The notes below the pieces were generated by a model. That model saw only the letters and a list, made by a program, of their open reading frames with translations. It did not search any database and was not told where the DNA came from. From NCBI GenBank assembly GCA_009773165.1, contig WOUZ01000011.1, positions 1-64,000 of the forward strand: DNA of 64,000 nucleotides, read 5' to 3'. How positions within the stretch are numbered: the stretch's first letter is position 1; every line of letters starts with the position of its first letter. Of this stretch, positions 1 through 8,600 are shown one piece after another. Position numbers and translations under genes: made by a program. Source of the DNA: Bacteroidota bacterium. GTDB taxonomy: Bacteria; Bacteroidota; Bacteroidia; Bacteroidales; F082.

Positions 1-453
1 AGCCTGTGGGCTCTTGCCGGTGAGGGGCGGGGATTTTTGCTGCCTGGAGCGCTTTAACTAAAAAAACTAAAAAGCATTTTGAGGGATGGGATGGGTGGGT
101 ATTGATTAAATGCCGAAGGCTCTTATTTGCATGAGGGATAGAAGAATTTCAAGGCAGACAACTTACGAAATATATGACCAAAATGCCTTTAAATAGGTAT
201 CAATTAAAAAGTCAGGCGGGTTTGTTGGACTTATAAAAAACATTTCTACCTTTGGATGATCCAACGATAAAAACAAGGTTATGCTGGCAGCCTTCATTTT
301 GACTTTAACACGATTTTCAAATTTCATTTTGAGTTTGTTTTTTAAACAGCTTGATATGAGTTGTTTAGAAATTGTTGGGATTGAAGGTGATTCCGAAATA
401 CCTGTTATATGGCGTGTTTACAATCTTTACCAACCATATTAAAAATAACGACA
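1..453. other. intergenic / no recognised gene
   Basis: No convincing coding region. Short open stretches at the very start have no recognisable product. The last about 50 bases before the DUF2971 gene could belong to its leader or to a short N-terminal extension starting at an ATG at 409. Confidence 0.4.
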
Positions 454-1242
454 ATGGAAATGAAAAGAGTTTTAGAATTACATAGACAAATGATAAAAGA
501 TAAAAAAATTCCGACAGAATTATATAAACATACGACTATATCAAACAATCTATACAAAACACTTGCGAACGCGGAACTTTGGTTTGCAGCTCCTACAAGT
601 TTTAACGATCCATTTGACTGTCAGATTAATGACCAAACAAATTGGACAGACGATAATATTCGTGAATATGTTACTAAGACTGTTCAAACATCTGGAGAGG
701 AAATTGACCCGGAAGATGTAGTTCGTGGAAATCAGCAAAACCCTGGAAATTTTAATAAATTCTTTACCAGCAATTTAAAAAAGTTATTATCAACGCAAGG
801 TGTTGCTTGCTTTTTGCCAACTCCTGAAAACTTGCTTTTATGGGCACATTATTCGGATTCTCATAAAGGAGTTTGTTTGAAATTTGACATTACAAAAGAT
901 GAAGATTTATTTGCTTTAACCTTTGCGGTGAAATACCCAAAGGATAATAAATATCCTCATTTTGACTATTTAACTCAGCGTGACCAACTAGTTAATAAAG
1001 CTATGTTAACAAAGTCTATTCATTGGAAATATGAAGATGAAATAAGAGTTTTGAAACCAAATTTTGGAAATCACCCTTTTGCTAAAGAATGTTTGAAGGA
1101 AATAATTTTTGGTTGCCACGCAGACCCCAATGAAATAAGGACTATTAGACAAATTGTTACAAATGCTAAATACCCTGACTTAAAACTGAAACAAGTCAAG
1201 TTGAAAGAAAATGAATATGGTATTGAATTTATTGAAATATAA
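454..1242 (+). CDS. DUF2971 domain protein
   Basis: Soluble protein of about 262 residues that resembles the DUF2971 family. The family landmarks are an N-terminal LYKHTT segment, LWFAAPTSFNDPFDC shortly after it, and LLWAHYSDSHKGVCLKFD near the middle. Members are scattered through accessory regions and some are linked to abortive infection, but the biochemical role is not established. An ATG at 409 would add 15 residues (MACLQSLPTILKITT) without family similarity, so the ATG at 454 or 460 is preferred. The gene stands alone and is followed by a large imperfect hairpin. That layout, one gene per hairpin, recalls integron-like cassettes. The family call is fairly sure and the function is unknown. 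Confidence 0.75.
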   Translation: MEMKRVLELHRQMIKDKKIPTELYKHTTISNNLYKTLANAELWFAAPTSFNDPFDCQINDQTNWTDDNIREYVTKTVQTSGEEIDPEDVVRGNQQNPGNFNKFFTSNLKKLLSTQGVACFLPTPENLLLWAHYSDSHKGVCLKFDITKDEDLFALTFAVKYPKDNKYPHFDYLTQRDQLVNKAMLTKSIHWKYEDEIRVLKPNFGNHPFAKECLKEIIFGCHADPNEIRTIRQIVTNAKYPDLKLKQVKLKENEYGIEFIEI

Positions 1243-1249
1243 AAAATAC

Positions 1250-1379
1250 GGCTGGCAACAAGCGGTCTGCCCACAGCGGGTTGGCGAGCTTCGGCGGATA
1301 GCAAGTTGCTGATGGCAACGTCAGTGCTCTGTTGAAAGGTCACCGAAAACTCGCCGTTCGCAACCACCAACGTTAGCAC
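1250..1379. repeat. attC-like imperfect hairpin between single genes
   Basis: About 130 bases begin with GCTGGCAAC and end with CCAACGTTAGC. Internal arms pair imperfectly: TTGGCGAGCTTCGG at 1281-1294 against CCGAAAACTCGCC at 1343-1355. Similar sequences occur between isolated genes in many Bacteroidota and resemble integron attC sites. No integron integrase is present in the window, so this is a resemblance only. Confidence 0.4.
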
Positions 1380-1405
1380 ACTTTTTAAAGAAGAACACAG
1401 TAACT

Positions 1406-1828
1406 ATGGAAAATATACATGATTGGATTAATTCAGCAGTGCTACTTGCCTTGGGAGTTGCATTCTTCATGCAGAACACTATCTTAAAATACATGAAAAC
1501 AGCAATGGAAGCTATTAATCCAGAAAAAATTAAACAGGCGCAAGAGTTTATTGAGACAGGCAGAGAACACCACTTCAATTTACAACTCAGCACAAAGATT
1601 AGAGAAATTAATAAAGAAGCTAACCAGAGATACCAAGAAATGAATAAAGACTTTTTTGACCAATATAACGAACTGATTAACATACCTTTTTCAATAATGA
1701 AAGACAGAGACTGGCAATTTCGCGCTCAACACATGCTACATTATCCCAAAAATTCGACAATGTTGACTTCTTTACTTGAGGCATATGACAGAGGCGAGTT
1801 CCCTACTCAAGACGAGAAAGCGAATTAA
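1406..1828 (+). CDS. hypothetical single-TM protein
   Basis: A 140-residue protein with one hydrophobic segment at about residues 9-25 (SAVLLALGVAFFMQ) followed by a charged, helix-prone region rich in Glu, Lys and Gln. It is probably anchored in the inner membrane with a cytoplasmic coiled-coil-like tail. I do not recognise the family. It starts 27 bases after the end of the attC-like hairpin and has no same-strand partner close by. The start at 1406 is the first ATG and places the hydrophobic segment at the N terminus. Function unknown. Confidence 0.6.
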   Translation: MENIHDWINSAVLLALGVAFFMQNTILKYMKTAMEAINPEKIKQAQEFIETGREHHFNLQLSTKIREINKEANQRYQEMNKDFFDQYNELINIPFSIMKDRDWQFRAQHMLHYPKNSTMLTSLLEAYDRGEFPTQDEKAN

Positions 1829-2512
1829 AATACTTTCATACATACAGAAACTGACTTTCGGATAAGCAAAATTTAAGATTTAATTCACTGAAGTTTTTAT
1901 CAAATTCATTTTTAGAATCGAAACGTAGCATAATTTTAATTTAGACTGTTAAGAAATAAAAATGTGTGCTAATAATCAGGAGTTCATGTGGTTGGAACAA
2001 CCTAGTATATACTACCTTTTGGACGAAACACTAAGCATGTAATTTTGGTTATGGAAATTGTTATGGGTTTATTAAGTTAAGGAAAAATTATAAAAGTCAA
2101 AAAATTACGTCAAATTACTAACCTTTCAGCCACAGGCATTCAAAAAGAATAGTTTTCACATTTTTCAGCAGCTGGTAGCAGTTCATGAAGCTTGTTGGCT
2201 GGGTTTACCGGCAACATGGCAAGCATGTCTTTGAGCTAATATTGAGGTTTTATGCCGCGGTGAGTTTGCAAGCAGTCAGGTAAGAAAAGGTCGTGGAAGC
2301 TAGGTAAGTACTATCATGTGATCCTCAAAGAGGTGTTTTCTGCCAACTGAGGCAAAATATCTAATGCTGTTTAGATAGATTGTTTCAAAGCTGGGAAAAA
2401 AGCAAATTTGGGAAACCGAAATGGCTGGAGCATTAGTATTTAATGTTTTTTCAAGTCGGCAACCATTTAGTTCAATGAAAAATAATTTAAACTGAAAAAA
2501 ATTTTTCAAAAT
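1829..2512. other. intergenic region without recognised gene
   Basis: About 680 bases with stops in all frames. A slightly GC-richer patch near 2160-2290 has short open stretches that could be remnants of a lost gene, but no family is recognisable. Confidence 0.4.
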
Positions 2513-2531
2513 TTGGACTTTATTTGTCCAA
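2513..2531. promoter_or_regulatory. inverted repeat, candidate controller-protein operator
   Basis: Perfect inverted repeat TTGGAC-N7-GTCCAA, whose right arm covers the last base of the -33 box of the promoter of the HTH gene. Type II restriction-modification controller proteins typically bind palindromes at their own promoter, so this is a candidate autoregulatory operator. The role is inferred from position. Confidence 0.5.
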
Positions 2532-2554
2532 TTGAAAATCTTTTTGTACCTTTG
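2523..2554 (+). promoter_or_regulatory. Bacteroidota-type promoter of the R-M operon
   Basis: TTTG at 2523-2526, a 20-base spacer, then TAccTTTG at 2547-2554. This matches the phylum's primary sigma-factor consensus (TTTG, about 20 nt, TAnnTTTG). The expected transcript start is near 2561, so the GTG start at 2570 would have almost no leader. Confidence 0.7.
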
Positions 2555-2569
2555 AATAAAATTTGATGA

Positions 2570-2890
2570 GTGGCAAATTCAAGAAAATACACAACATTTG
2601 GAGAGCTTCTTAGGTCGTTAAGAGAAAAAAAAGGAAATACCCTAAAAGAGGTTGCTTCTAGTATTGAAATTGATATTTCATTGCTGGCTAAAATTGAACG
2701 CAATGAGAGAACTCCTACAAAACAATTGATTAAAAACATTTCAATATACTTTAACTTTGATGAAAAGGAGCTTTTAAACGAGTTTTTGAGTGATCAAATA
2801 GTTTATAAAATATTAGACGAAGAAGCTAACGTAAATATATTGAAGGTTGCTGAAAAGAAAATAAAGTACAGAATTACAAATTATAAATGA
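2570..2890 (+). CDS. XRE-family HTH regulator, likely R-M controller
   Basis: A 106-residue protein with a Cro/C1-type helix-turn-helix at about residues 9-65. Visible pieces are LLRSLREKKGNTLKEVA, then SLLAKIERNERTP, then the helix ending with the conserved YFNFDE. A small HTH gene placed one base before a methyltransferase in a restriction-modification operon is the usual position of a C (controller) protein, which delays nuclease expression. The start is GTG at 2570. An in-frame stop lies immediately upstream and there is no internal Met, so the start choice is forced. A palindrome over the promoter is a plausible operator. The C-terminal 35 residues are longer than in minimal C proteins. 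Confidence 0.8.
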   Translation: MANSRKYTTFGELLRSLREKKGNTLKEVASSIEIDISLLAKIERNERTPTKQLIKNISIYFNFDEKELLNEFLSDQIVYKILDEEANVNILKVAEKKIKYRITNYK

Positions 2891-2891
2891 A

Positions 2892-4469
2892 ATGGAAGAA
2901 TTATTGTCAATAAAGGAAGCTAGCCAATGGGCTTCAGAGTATTTGGATAAAAATGTTACAACTTCTAACATTTCTTATTTGATTCAGTATGGTAGAATTA
3001 AAAAAATTGGTGATAATGGCTCCACACAAGTATTGAAAGAAGAACTCGTTGAATATTATAAAGATCAGAAAAAGAATCGACAAGAAGAATGGAAAGAACA
3101 ACTTGGTGAAGATCTGAACTGGGCGTTATCATTTGAGCAATATAAGGAAGCGGAAACTACTAAACACGTTCATAGGTTACATCCATACAAAGGGAAATTC
3201 ATACCTCAACTAGTAGAATATTTTTTAGACGACCATATTGATAAATTTAAGAAAGAAGTTTATTTTAGACCTGGCGACATCGTTCTCGATCCATTTTCTG
3301 GAAGTGGAACTACTATGGTGCAAGCATGCGAATTAGGGATCCATTCAATCGGCATTGATGTTTCGGCATTTAATGCATTGATTGGAAATTCAAAAGTTGA
3401 AAAATATAGATTAGTTGATGTGCTTGAAGAGATAAATAGGATTTCAAAAGCATTAAATGCTTTTATTGCAGAGTCAAATATTGTCAATTTTGAAGAAAAA
3501 TTGTTGGAAGAGTTAAATATTTACAACAATAAATATTTCCCTGTTCCAGAATATAAATACAAGATTAAAAGAAATGAAATAAACGAGAAAGTATATGGTT
3601 CTGAGAAAGAAATGGAATTTTTACCTATCTACACGGAGCTAGTAAAGGAATACAGCATAAAGCTACGTCAAGCAAAGGAGAACTCGTTTCTAGATAAATG
3701 GTACTCACAAAATATTAGAGAAGAGATTGAATTTGTACACAGCGAGATTCAGAAAATTTCAAACCCAGAGACGAAGAAAATTATTAGTATAATCCTTAGC
3801 AGAACAATACGTAGTTGTAGGGCTACAACACATGCAGATTTAGCAACTTTATTTGAGCCTGTCACAACTACATATTATTGCAGTAAGCATGGCAAAATGT
3901 GTAAACCATTATTTTCAATCATGAAATGGTGGCAAAGCTACGCGAAGGACACCATAAATCGACTTGTACAATTCGAAAAGATAAGAAAAAACACATTTCA
4001 CACCTGTTTGACTGGTGACAGTAGAAATATAGATATTGTTGAAGAATTGATAAAGGTTGACAATGATTTTGCGGAATTAATCCAAAAACAAAAAATTAAG
4101 GGGATCTTTTCATCACCACCGTACGTTGGTTTAATTGATTATCACGAACAGCATGCTTATGCATATGATTTGTTTGGTTTTGAGCGAAAAGACGAATTGG
4201 AGATTGGTCCGTTATACAAAGGTCAAGGAAAAGAAGCGAAACAGAGTTATATACAAGGTTTAAGTGATGTCTTAAATAACGCAAAGAAGTATCTTGTTGA
4301 AGACTTTGATATTTTCCTCGTTGCCAATGACAAATACAATATGTATCCAACGATTGCAGAAAACGCTGGAATGATAATCGTTAAACAGTATAAGCGACCT
4401 GTTTTAAACAGAACCGAAAAAGATAAAGGTGCATATGCTGAAATAATTTTCCATTTGAAATCTAAGTAA
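2892..4469 (+). CDS. DNA methyltransferase (N4-C/N6-A type) with N-terminal HTH
   Basis: A 525-residue modification enzyme expected to methylate an amino group of cytosine or adenine using S-adenosylmethionine. Motif I is DPFSGSGTT at 133-141 and the catalytic motif IV is SPPY at 408-411. The long interval between them probably holds target-recognition sequence. HRLHPYKGKFIPQL at 94-107 is the motif X-like segment typical before motif I. Residues 4-55 look like an excisionase/MerR-type HTH (SIKEASQWASEYL to LKEELVEYY), an unusual extra DNA-binding domain. The gene lies one base after the controller and overlaps the next gene by one base, so it is translationally coupled. With a TdeIII-like nuclease downstream the target may be GGNCC, by inference only. 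Confidence 0.88.
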   Translation: MEELLSIKEASQWASEYLDKNVTTSNISYLIQYGRIKKIGDNGSTQVLKEELVEYYKDQKKNRQEEWKEQLGEDLNWALSFEQYKEAETTKHVHRLHPYKGKFIPQLVEYFLDDHIDKFKKEVYFRPGDIVLDPFSGSGTTMVQACELGIHSIGIDVSAFNALIGNSKVEKYRLVDVLEEINRISKALNAFIAESNIVNFEEKLLEELNIYNNKYFPVPEYKYKIKRNEINEKVYGSEKEMEFLPIYTELVKEYSIKLRQAKENSFLDKWYSQNIREEIEFVHSEIQKISNPETKKIISIILSRTIRSCRATTHADLATLFEPVTTTYYCSKHGKMCKPLFSIMKWWQSYAKDTINRLVQFEKIRKNTFHTCLTGDSRNIDIVEELIKVDNDFAELIQKQKIKGIFSSPPYVGLIDYHEQHAYAYDLFGFERKDELEIGPLYKGQGKEAKQSYIQGLSDVLNNAKKYLVEDFDIFLVANDKYNMYPTIAENAGMIIVKQYKRPVLNRTEKDKGAYAEIIFHLKSK

Positions 4470-5602
4470 TGAAAAAGCTATTAGACAGGTTAAAAACATC
4501 AGTTGAGCATTTGCAAATATTAGATGAGGTATTTTACCAAAATAACCCACTTTACAAATCAATTTCTGACAAACTTAATACAGCACCTTTTAATGCAGTA
4601 ATGGAAGAAATTGAATTACAAATTTACGCTGGTGGAAAGAAGACGAGAGGAAATGGTCATAAGCTAATGCGTCAAATGGTTTTGGGGGATTTGATGCAAT
4701 ATATTTTTACAGGCAGAGCTTTTTATTATGGTACATTCTCTGAACAACACCTTAAAGATTTTCTCAAACTCATTCTTAACACAGTAAATCAGATTCTAAT
4801 TTATGATTCAATAACCGTAAATTCTGTTATTCGAACACAATATATTAATGAGTTAGAGAATAAAATCCCATTGAATCTATTATACGAAAAAGTGGGTGAC
4901 CAGAATGTTGCCAACAGATTAAAAGGAAATAATGTAAAAATAGGTCAAGCAGCATGGACTAGTGATATAGATTTATTTGTTGATTCAATTTTACCGAAAA
5001 CATTAGGAAACCCAAAGGAACTTATTGTATTCGCTGATTTGATTAGAATGAAAAAAGGTATAATAATTCCATTGCTTCTAATTCAAAGAACTTTTGGAAT
5101 AAAAGACCCAATAGCCCCGCCAGATTTTCTAATCATCAAACCAAATAAAGATATATTTGGTATTGAAGTAGGATACGCAAAAGAAGGACAATCAAGGGAA
5201 TTTTCCTTAAGGACTTCTATACCTACTATGGGTGTGGACTTAAAGAACAACATGCACAATCGTTGTCCAAAATGTGGTGAGTTAATCCTTTATTGTGAAC
5301 CTGTAATTGATGCGTTTGTAGACGAAACATTAGACCAAAAATTAGACCCAGTAAGCAAGCGGTTTCTATGCAATTCCTGCCCTCAGTTTAATAATGGGAA
5401 ATGTAAATTCTCAAATTATTATGGCTTTGCTTCAATAAATGATTTTGCTGGAAAACCATTGAAAAAAGGAAATTACCATTTTCATGCTTCGTGTGTTTTA
5501 TCAGATACGTTTCCTTATTACAATATCCCCAAACCAATTAGTTCATTAGTTAATGAATTTTTTGCACAAATTCCCGAAATTCAAGGTTTAGAAAGTTTAT
5601 AA
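4469..5602 (+). CDS. putative restriction endonuclease-like protein with zinc cysteines
   Basis: A 377-residue protein inside a restriction-modification operon. I do not recognise a named family. A possible PD-(D/E)XK-type core is PPDFLIIKP (P218-D219), followed by GIEVGYAK with E233 and K238. The E-to-K spacing is wider than the usual ExK, so the nuclease call is tentative. Downstream are CPKC at 266-269 and a CNSCPQF..GKCKF cluster near residue 310, which suggests a structural zinc. The gene overlaps the methyltransferase stop by one base and ends two bases before the TdeIII-like gene. It may be a second nuclease, a specificity subunit or an accessory to the following enzyme. Confidence 0.65.
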   Translation: MKKLLDRLKTSVEHLQILDEVFYQNNPLYKSISDKLNTAPFNAVMEEIELQIYAGGKKTRGNGHKLMRQMVLGDLMQYIFTGRAFYYGTFSEQHLKDFLKLILNTVNQILIYDSITVNSVIRTQYINELENKIPLNLLYEKVGDQNVANRLKGNNVKIGQAAWTSDIDLFVDSILPKTLGNPKELIVFADLIRMKKGIIIPLLLIQRTFGIKDPIAPPDFLIIKPNKDIFGIEVGYAKEGQSREFSLRTSIPTMGVDLKNNMHNRCPKCGELILYCEPVIDAFVDETLDQKLDPVSKRFLCNSCPQFNNGKCKFSNYYGFASINDFAGKPLKKGNYHFHASCVLSDTFPYYNIPKPISSLVNEFFAQIPEIQGLESL

Positions 5603-5604
5603 AT

Positions 5605-6660
5605 ATGGCACTAACTCATAATCAAAAAGAAAAAATATCAATTGAAGTTATTAAAACTTTGGTTACTCGTTTCGAGAGTTTCCCGGAAGATGCTTCAAAT
5701 AACAGAAATGCACCATTTCATGAATCATTTCTGAAAGCATTTACGGATAAACTACATGGAAGAGTTTCAGATACTCCATTTTTTATCAGTCTGAGCAGCT
5801 GGCTCCAAGGTTTAAATACAACTTTGGGTCAAACTTTTTTTGAAAATGTTGCTCACCATCTGAGCAATGGTGAAAAAAGAGAATACACTTCAAAAAGGCT
5901 TGGTAATTTACAGATAAAACAGAGTCAGAGAAACCATATAGCTCAAGTTATTGCTGACTTAAGCAACACAACATCAACGCCAAATCTTAACAGAGAAAAT
6001 GCATTATTGTTTGCTCAATACAACGATGGAGTAATAAATGCAATGGATTTTTCAGCTGATGTTTTTATTGAAGATTCTTTAAGTGTAATTGCAATTGAAC
6101 TTAAATCAGTGAAGCCGAATTCAGGTGAAATGAAAGGTGAAAAACAAAAGATACTTGAAGGAAAGGCGGCATTATATAATCATTTCCCTGGAAAGCAAAT
6201 TAATTTTTATATTGGCTTTCCTTTTGACCCCACTGTAAACCCAGCAACTGAATCAGTGTCTAGTCATAGCAAAACTCGTTTTCTCGGTTCAATTATAAAC
6301 ATGAACAAGTACTTTTCTATTAGCGAATCTCTAGTTGCGAATGAACTTTGGGATTTACTCTCTGGTCAACAAAATACAATGGAAGAAATTTTAACTATTA
6401 TCAATACAGTGTCTACAACTTCATTCTTAGAAAAATTTCAATTTTTAAGTGACGGAGGGAATAGGACGAATTCCGAGTATATAACACAACTAAGAGAATG
6501 GTATCTTTACTCTGAAATTGAATTAATAAACAACAATACAACAATAATTAAGGAAATTAGAGATAATAAAACTTTGACAAGAATTTACAATAAAAATTCA
6601 CTAGACAGTAAAGGAAATTACAGTTGGGACAGATATAATGAATTAAGACGGTTATTTTAA
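5605..6660 (+). CDS. TdeIII-like type II restriction endonuclease
   Basis: A 351-residue protein with strong resemblance to the TdeIII family of type II restriction enzymes. Landmarks are FHESFLKAF at 38-46, FFISLSSWLQGLNTTLGQTFFE at 59-80, and the active-site strand pair with D152 followed by E165-L-K167 (IAIELKSVKPNSGEMKG), a canonical PD-(D/E)XK layout. TdeIII cuts GGNCC, to my recollection, so this locus may protect and cut that site. It is the last gene of the operon, two bases after the preceding stop. Translation from the only nearby ATG gives the full family length. No sign of truncation. Confidence 0.82.
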   Translation: MALTHNQKEKISIEVIKTLVTRFESFPEDASNNRNAPFHESFLKAFTDKLHGRVSDTPFFISLSSWLQGLNTTLGQTFFENVAHHLSNGEKREYTSKRLGNLQIKQSQRNHIAQVIADLSNTTSTPNLNRENALLFAQYNDGVINAMDFSADVFIEDSLSVIAIELKSVKPNSGEMKGEKQKILEGKAALYNHFPGKQINFYIGFPFDPTVNPATESVSSHSKTRFLGSIINMNKYFSISESLVANELWDLLSGQQNTMEEILTIINTVSTTSFLEKFQFLSDGGNRTNSEYITQLREWYLYSEIELINNNTTIIKEIRDNKTLTRIYNKNSLDSKGNYSWDRYNELRRLF

Positions 6661-7155
6661 TGGTCAACAATTCGTAGGCAAGTACATTCACCAATAGCAA
6701 TGACCAAAATCTGAAAAATAGCTTTACTACCCCCTATCGCACGACAGACAAAAGAGATACAACAAAAATGTAAGAAAGTTAACGCGAGAAATAGATAACG
6801 AAACGCTTATTATGGCTATATGCAATAAGGGTTTCATCAGTAATTCAAAAATTATATCCCACTCAAACTGCGGTGAATCTGGACAGAAAAGTAGTCCGAA
6901 ATCCCTTACTGCATTTATCCTCCCAGTTAGAGGGAAACTGAAAAAACTCACCGCATAAATTGTGCATTTGCAATACTGAACAAGCCAGGGCTAGTTCTAA
7001 AAAATGTCACCAACTCAAAGGATTAGAAAAGAAAATAATTGGGACGATAATTCAAAAAAATTATAGACTGAGACTATATTATACCGGAACGTAATTGGTA
7101 TCCAAATTGAATTGAAGTATAGATTAAGCAAAATGCAATAATCTATCTTGCAGTA
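6661..7155. other. intergenic region without recognised gene
   Basis: About 495 bases between the R-M operon and the convergent regulator gene. Only short open frames, none resembling a known family. No clear terminator hairpin was found behind the R-M operon. Confidence 0.4.
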
Positions 7156-7857
7156 TTAGTTTTTCAGATGGTTCATGAGGACTAATATAGATTTCCACTG
7201 GAAGCCGTTTATGTTGCCTTGTATGATATTATCATAATCCAATTTAGCTATTCGTGCAGCGGCTAGTTCTTTCTCATAAATCTTATCCACAAGCAACTGT
7301 TCTTCGGGTGATCGTTCGGCAAAACAAAATCTAATGGAATCCAGATCGTCTTGAATCTGGTCGTTTAGAGCATTATAATTACTGAGGTATTTTTTAACAA
7401 GTTTGCTGTTATTCATGCCAGGTTCTCTTTCGTACAGCATTTTATCCAGAATTTCGCGAGGTGGTTCAATGTTTAACGAATCAGCTAATAGTATGATGGC
7501 TTTGTTAACAAGCACACTATTGATTGAATCCTTGTTTTGAAGCAATAAGTCATAGACTGACTTTAGCATCTCTACATCAACTATATATTGCTGAAAAATA
7601 GAGTAATTTTTATCGCTGTAAAAATAGCGACCATTCACGAATACGATAGGCGCATTGAAACCAAGTATATCGCTTCGCATAACCCTTATATCGTCGCGGA
7701 TGGTGCGAACGGAGATCGTTTTATAAATACCTCTTTTTTCTCCCATTGCTTCGGAACATTCGTTCTGGAGCCGTTCGATCGTACATTTTATGGATCTATT
7801 ACTCAGGCATTGATCAATGGTTTTGTAACGGATTAATGCATTTAAATTGGTTGGCAT
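7156..7857 (-). CDS. WYL-regulator-like HTH protein lacking the WYL domain
   Basis: A 233-residue protein whose N-terminal half matches the winged-helix start of Bacteroidota WYL-family regulators: LNALIRYKTIDQCL at 5-18, then an RTIRDDIRVMRSDILGFNAP stretch at about 51-70, then YFYSDKNYSIF. The expected C-terminal WYL ligand-binding domain is missing. A helical, acidic segment of unknown type (FCFAERSPEEQLLVDKIY) replaces it. It is transcribed divergently from the vWA gene 81 bases away, so it may control that cluster. WYL-type regulators such as BrxR and CapW often control phage-defence loci. The DNA-binding role is inferred by similarity. Confidence 0.7.
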   Translation of the reverse strand: MPTNLNALIRYKTIDQCLSNRSIKCTIERLQNECSEAMGEKRGIYKTISVRTIRDDIRVMRSDILGFNAPIVFVNGRYFYSDKNYSIFQQYIVDVEMLKSVYDLLLQNKDSINSVLVNKAIILLADSLNIEPPREILDKMLYEREPGMNNSKLVKKYLSNYNALNDQIQDDLDSIRFCFAERSPEEQLLVDKIYEKELAAARIAKLDYDNIIQGNINGFQWKSILVLMNHLKN

Positions 7858-7938
7858 AAGAAAAAAATTTTACGTTGCAGAAAGACTGCATTGGGTGTTT
7901 GTAATGTTGCATCAAAATTAACGTAAAATAAAATTAAT

Positions 7939-8571
7939 ATGACAAAAAACAGTGAAATAATTGTTGTTCTGGATCGGTCGGGGTCGATGAATACGATTAA
8001 AAAGGCTACCATAGAAGGATTCAATGGCTTTTTGGCTGAGCAGCAAGCAATAGAAGGTAAAGCGCATCTAACGCTGGTACAATTTGATCATGAGTATGAG
8101 GTTGTATATTCAGGGATAGATATAAATGAAGTGATAGGATTGACTGAGAAAACGTATTTCCCAAGAGGTACAACAGCCTTACTTGATGCCATAGGAAGGA
8201 CGTTTGAAGAGACGAGAGACAGACTTTTTGTAGCCAAAAAGGAGGAAGATTATCAGCAAGTTGTGTTTATGATCATCACAGATGGACAGGAAAATGCCAG
8301 CAGGGAGTACAGCAGAAGGCAAATATTTGATATGATTCGTAAGGGCGAGGAAAAATATAAATGGCAATTCGTGTTTCTGGGAGCCAATCAAGATGCCATT
8401 GAAGAAGGATCGCGATTAGGTGTCCAGGAATCGAGGTCAATGACATTTGCATCAGATATAGAAGGGACAAAGAATATGTTTTTTGACCTAAGCAACAACA
8501 TTACTGAGGTCCGGGTAGGAGAAGCCCAATTTGCCTTTAATACATCACAACGCAAAAAACAGAAGCGATAA
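7939..8571 (+). CDS. von Willebrand factor A (vWA) domain protein
   Basis: A 210-residue cytoplasmic protein that is almost entirely one vWA domain. The metal-ion-dependent adhesion site is complete: D12-R-S14-G-S16, a threonine at 78/79 in PRGTTALLD, and D115 in IITDGQEN. There is no signal peptide or membrane segment, so it probably mediates metal-dependent protein-protein contacts inside the cell. It is the first gene of a three-gene run with the DUF932 protein and a lipoprotein, and is divergent from the WYL-like regulator. Bacterial vWA proteins often partner AAA ATPases, but none is encoded here. Confidence 0.85.
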   Translation: MTKNSEIIVVLDRSGSMNTIKKATIEGFNGFLAEQQAIEGKAHLTLVQFDHEYEVVYSGIDINEVIGLTEKTYFPRGTTALLDAIGRTFEETRDRLFVAKKEEDYQQVVFMIITDGQENASREYSRRQIFDMIRKGEEKYKWQFVFLGANQDAIEEGSRLGVQESRSMTFASDIEGTKNMFFDLSNNITEVRVGEAQFAFNTSQRKKQKR

Positions 8572-8600
8572 ATCTATTGCTAACAATCAATAATCAAAAA

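Noticed and set aside
2160-2290. Possible remnant of a transposase or other gene
   Set aside because: Only short open stretches interrupted by stops, with no recognisable family motif.
6727-6951. Minus-strand frame of 74 codons behind the R-M operon
   Set aside because: No start context, no family, and composition typical of random AT-rich sequence.
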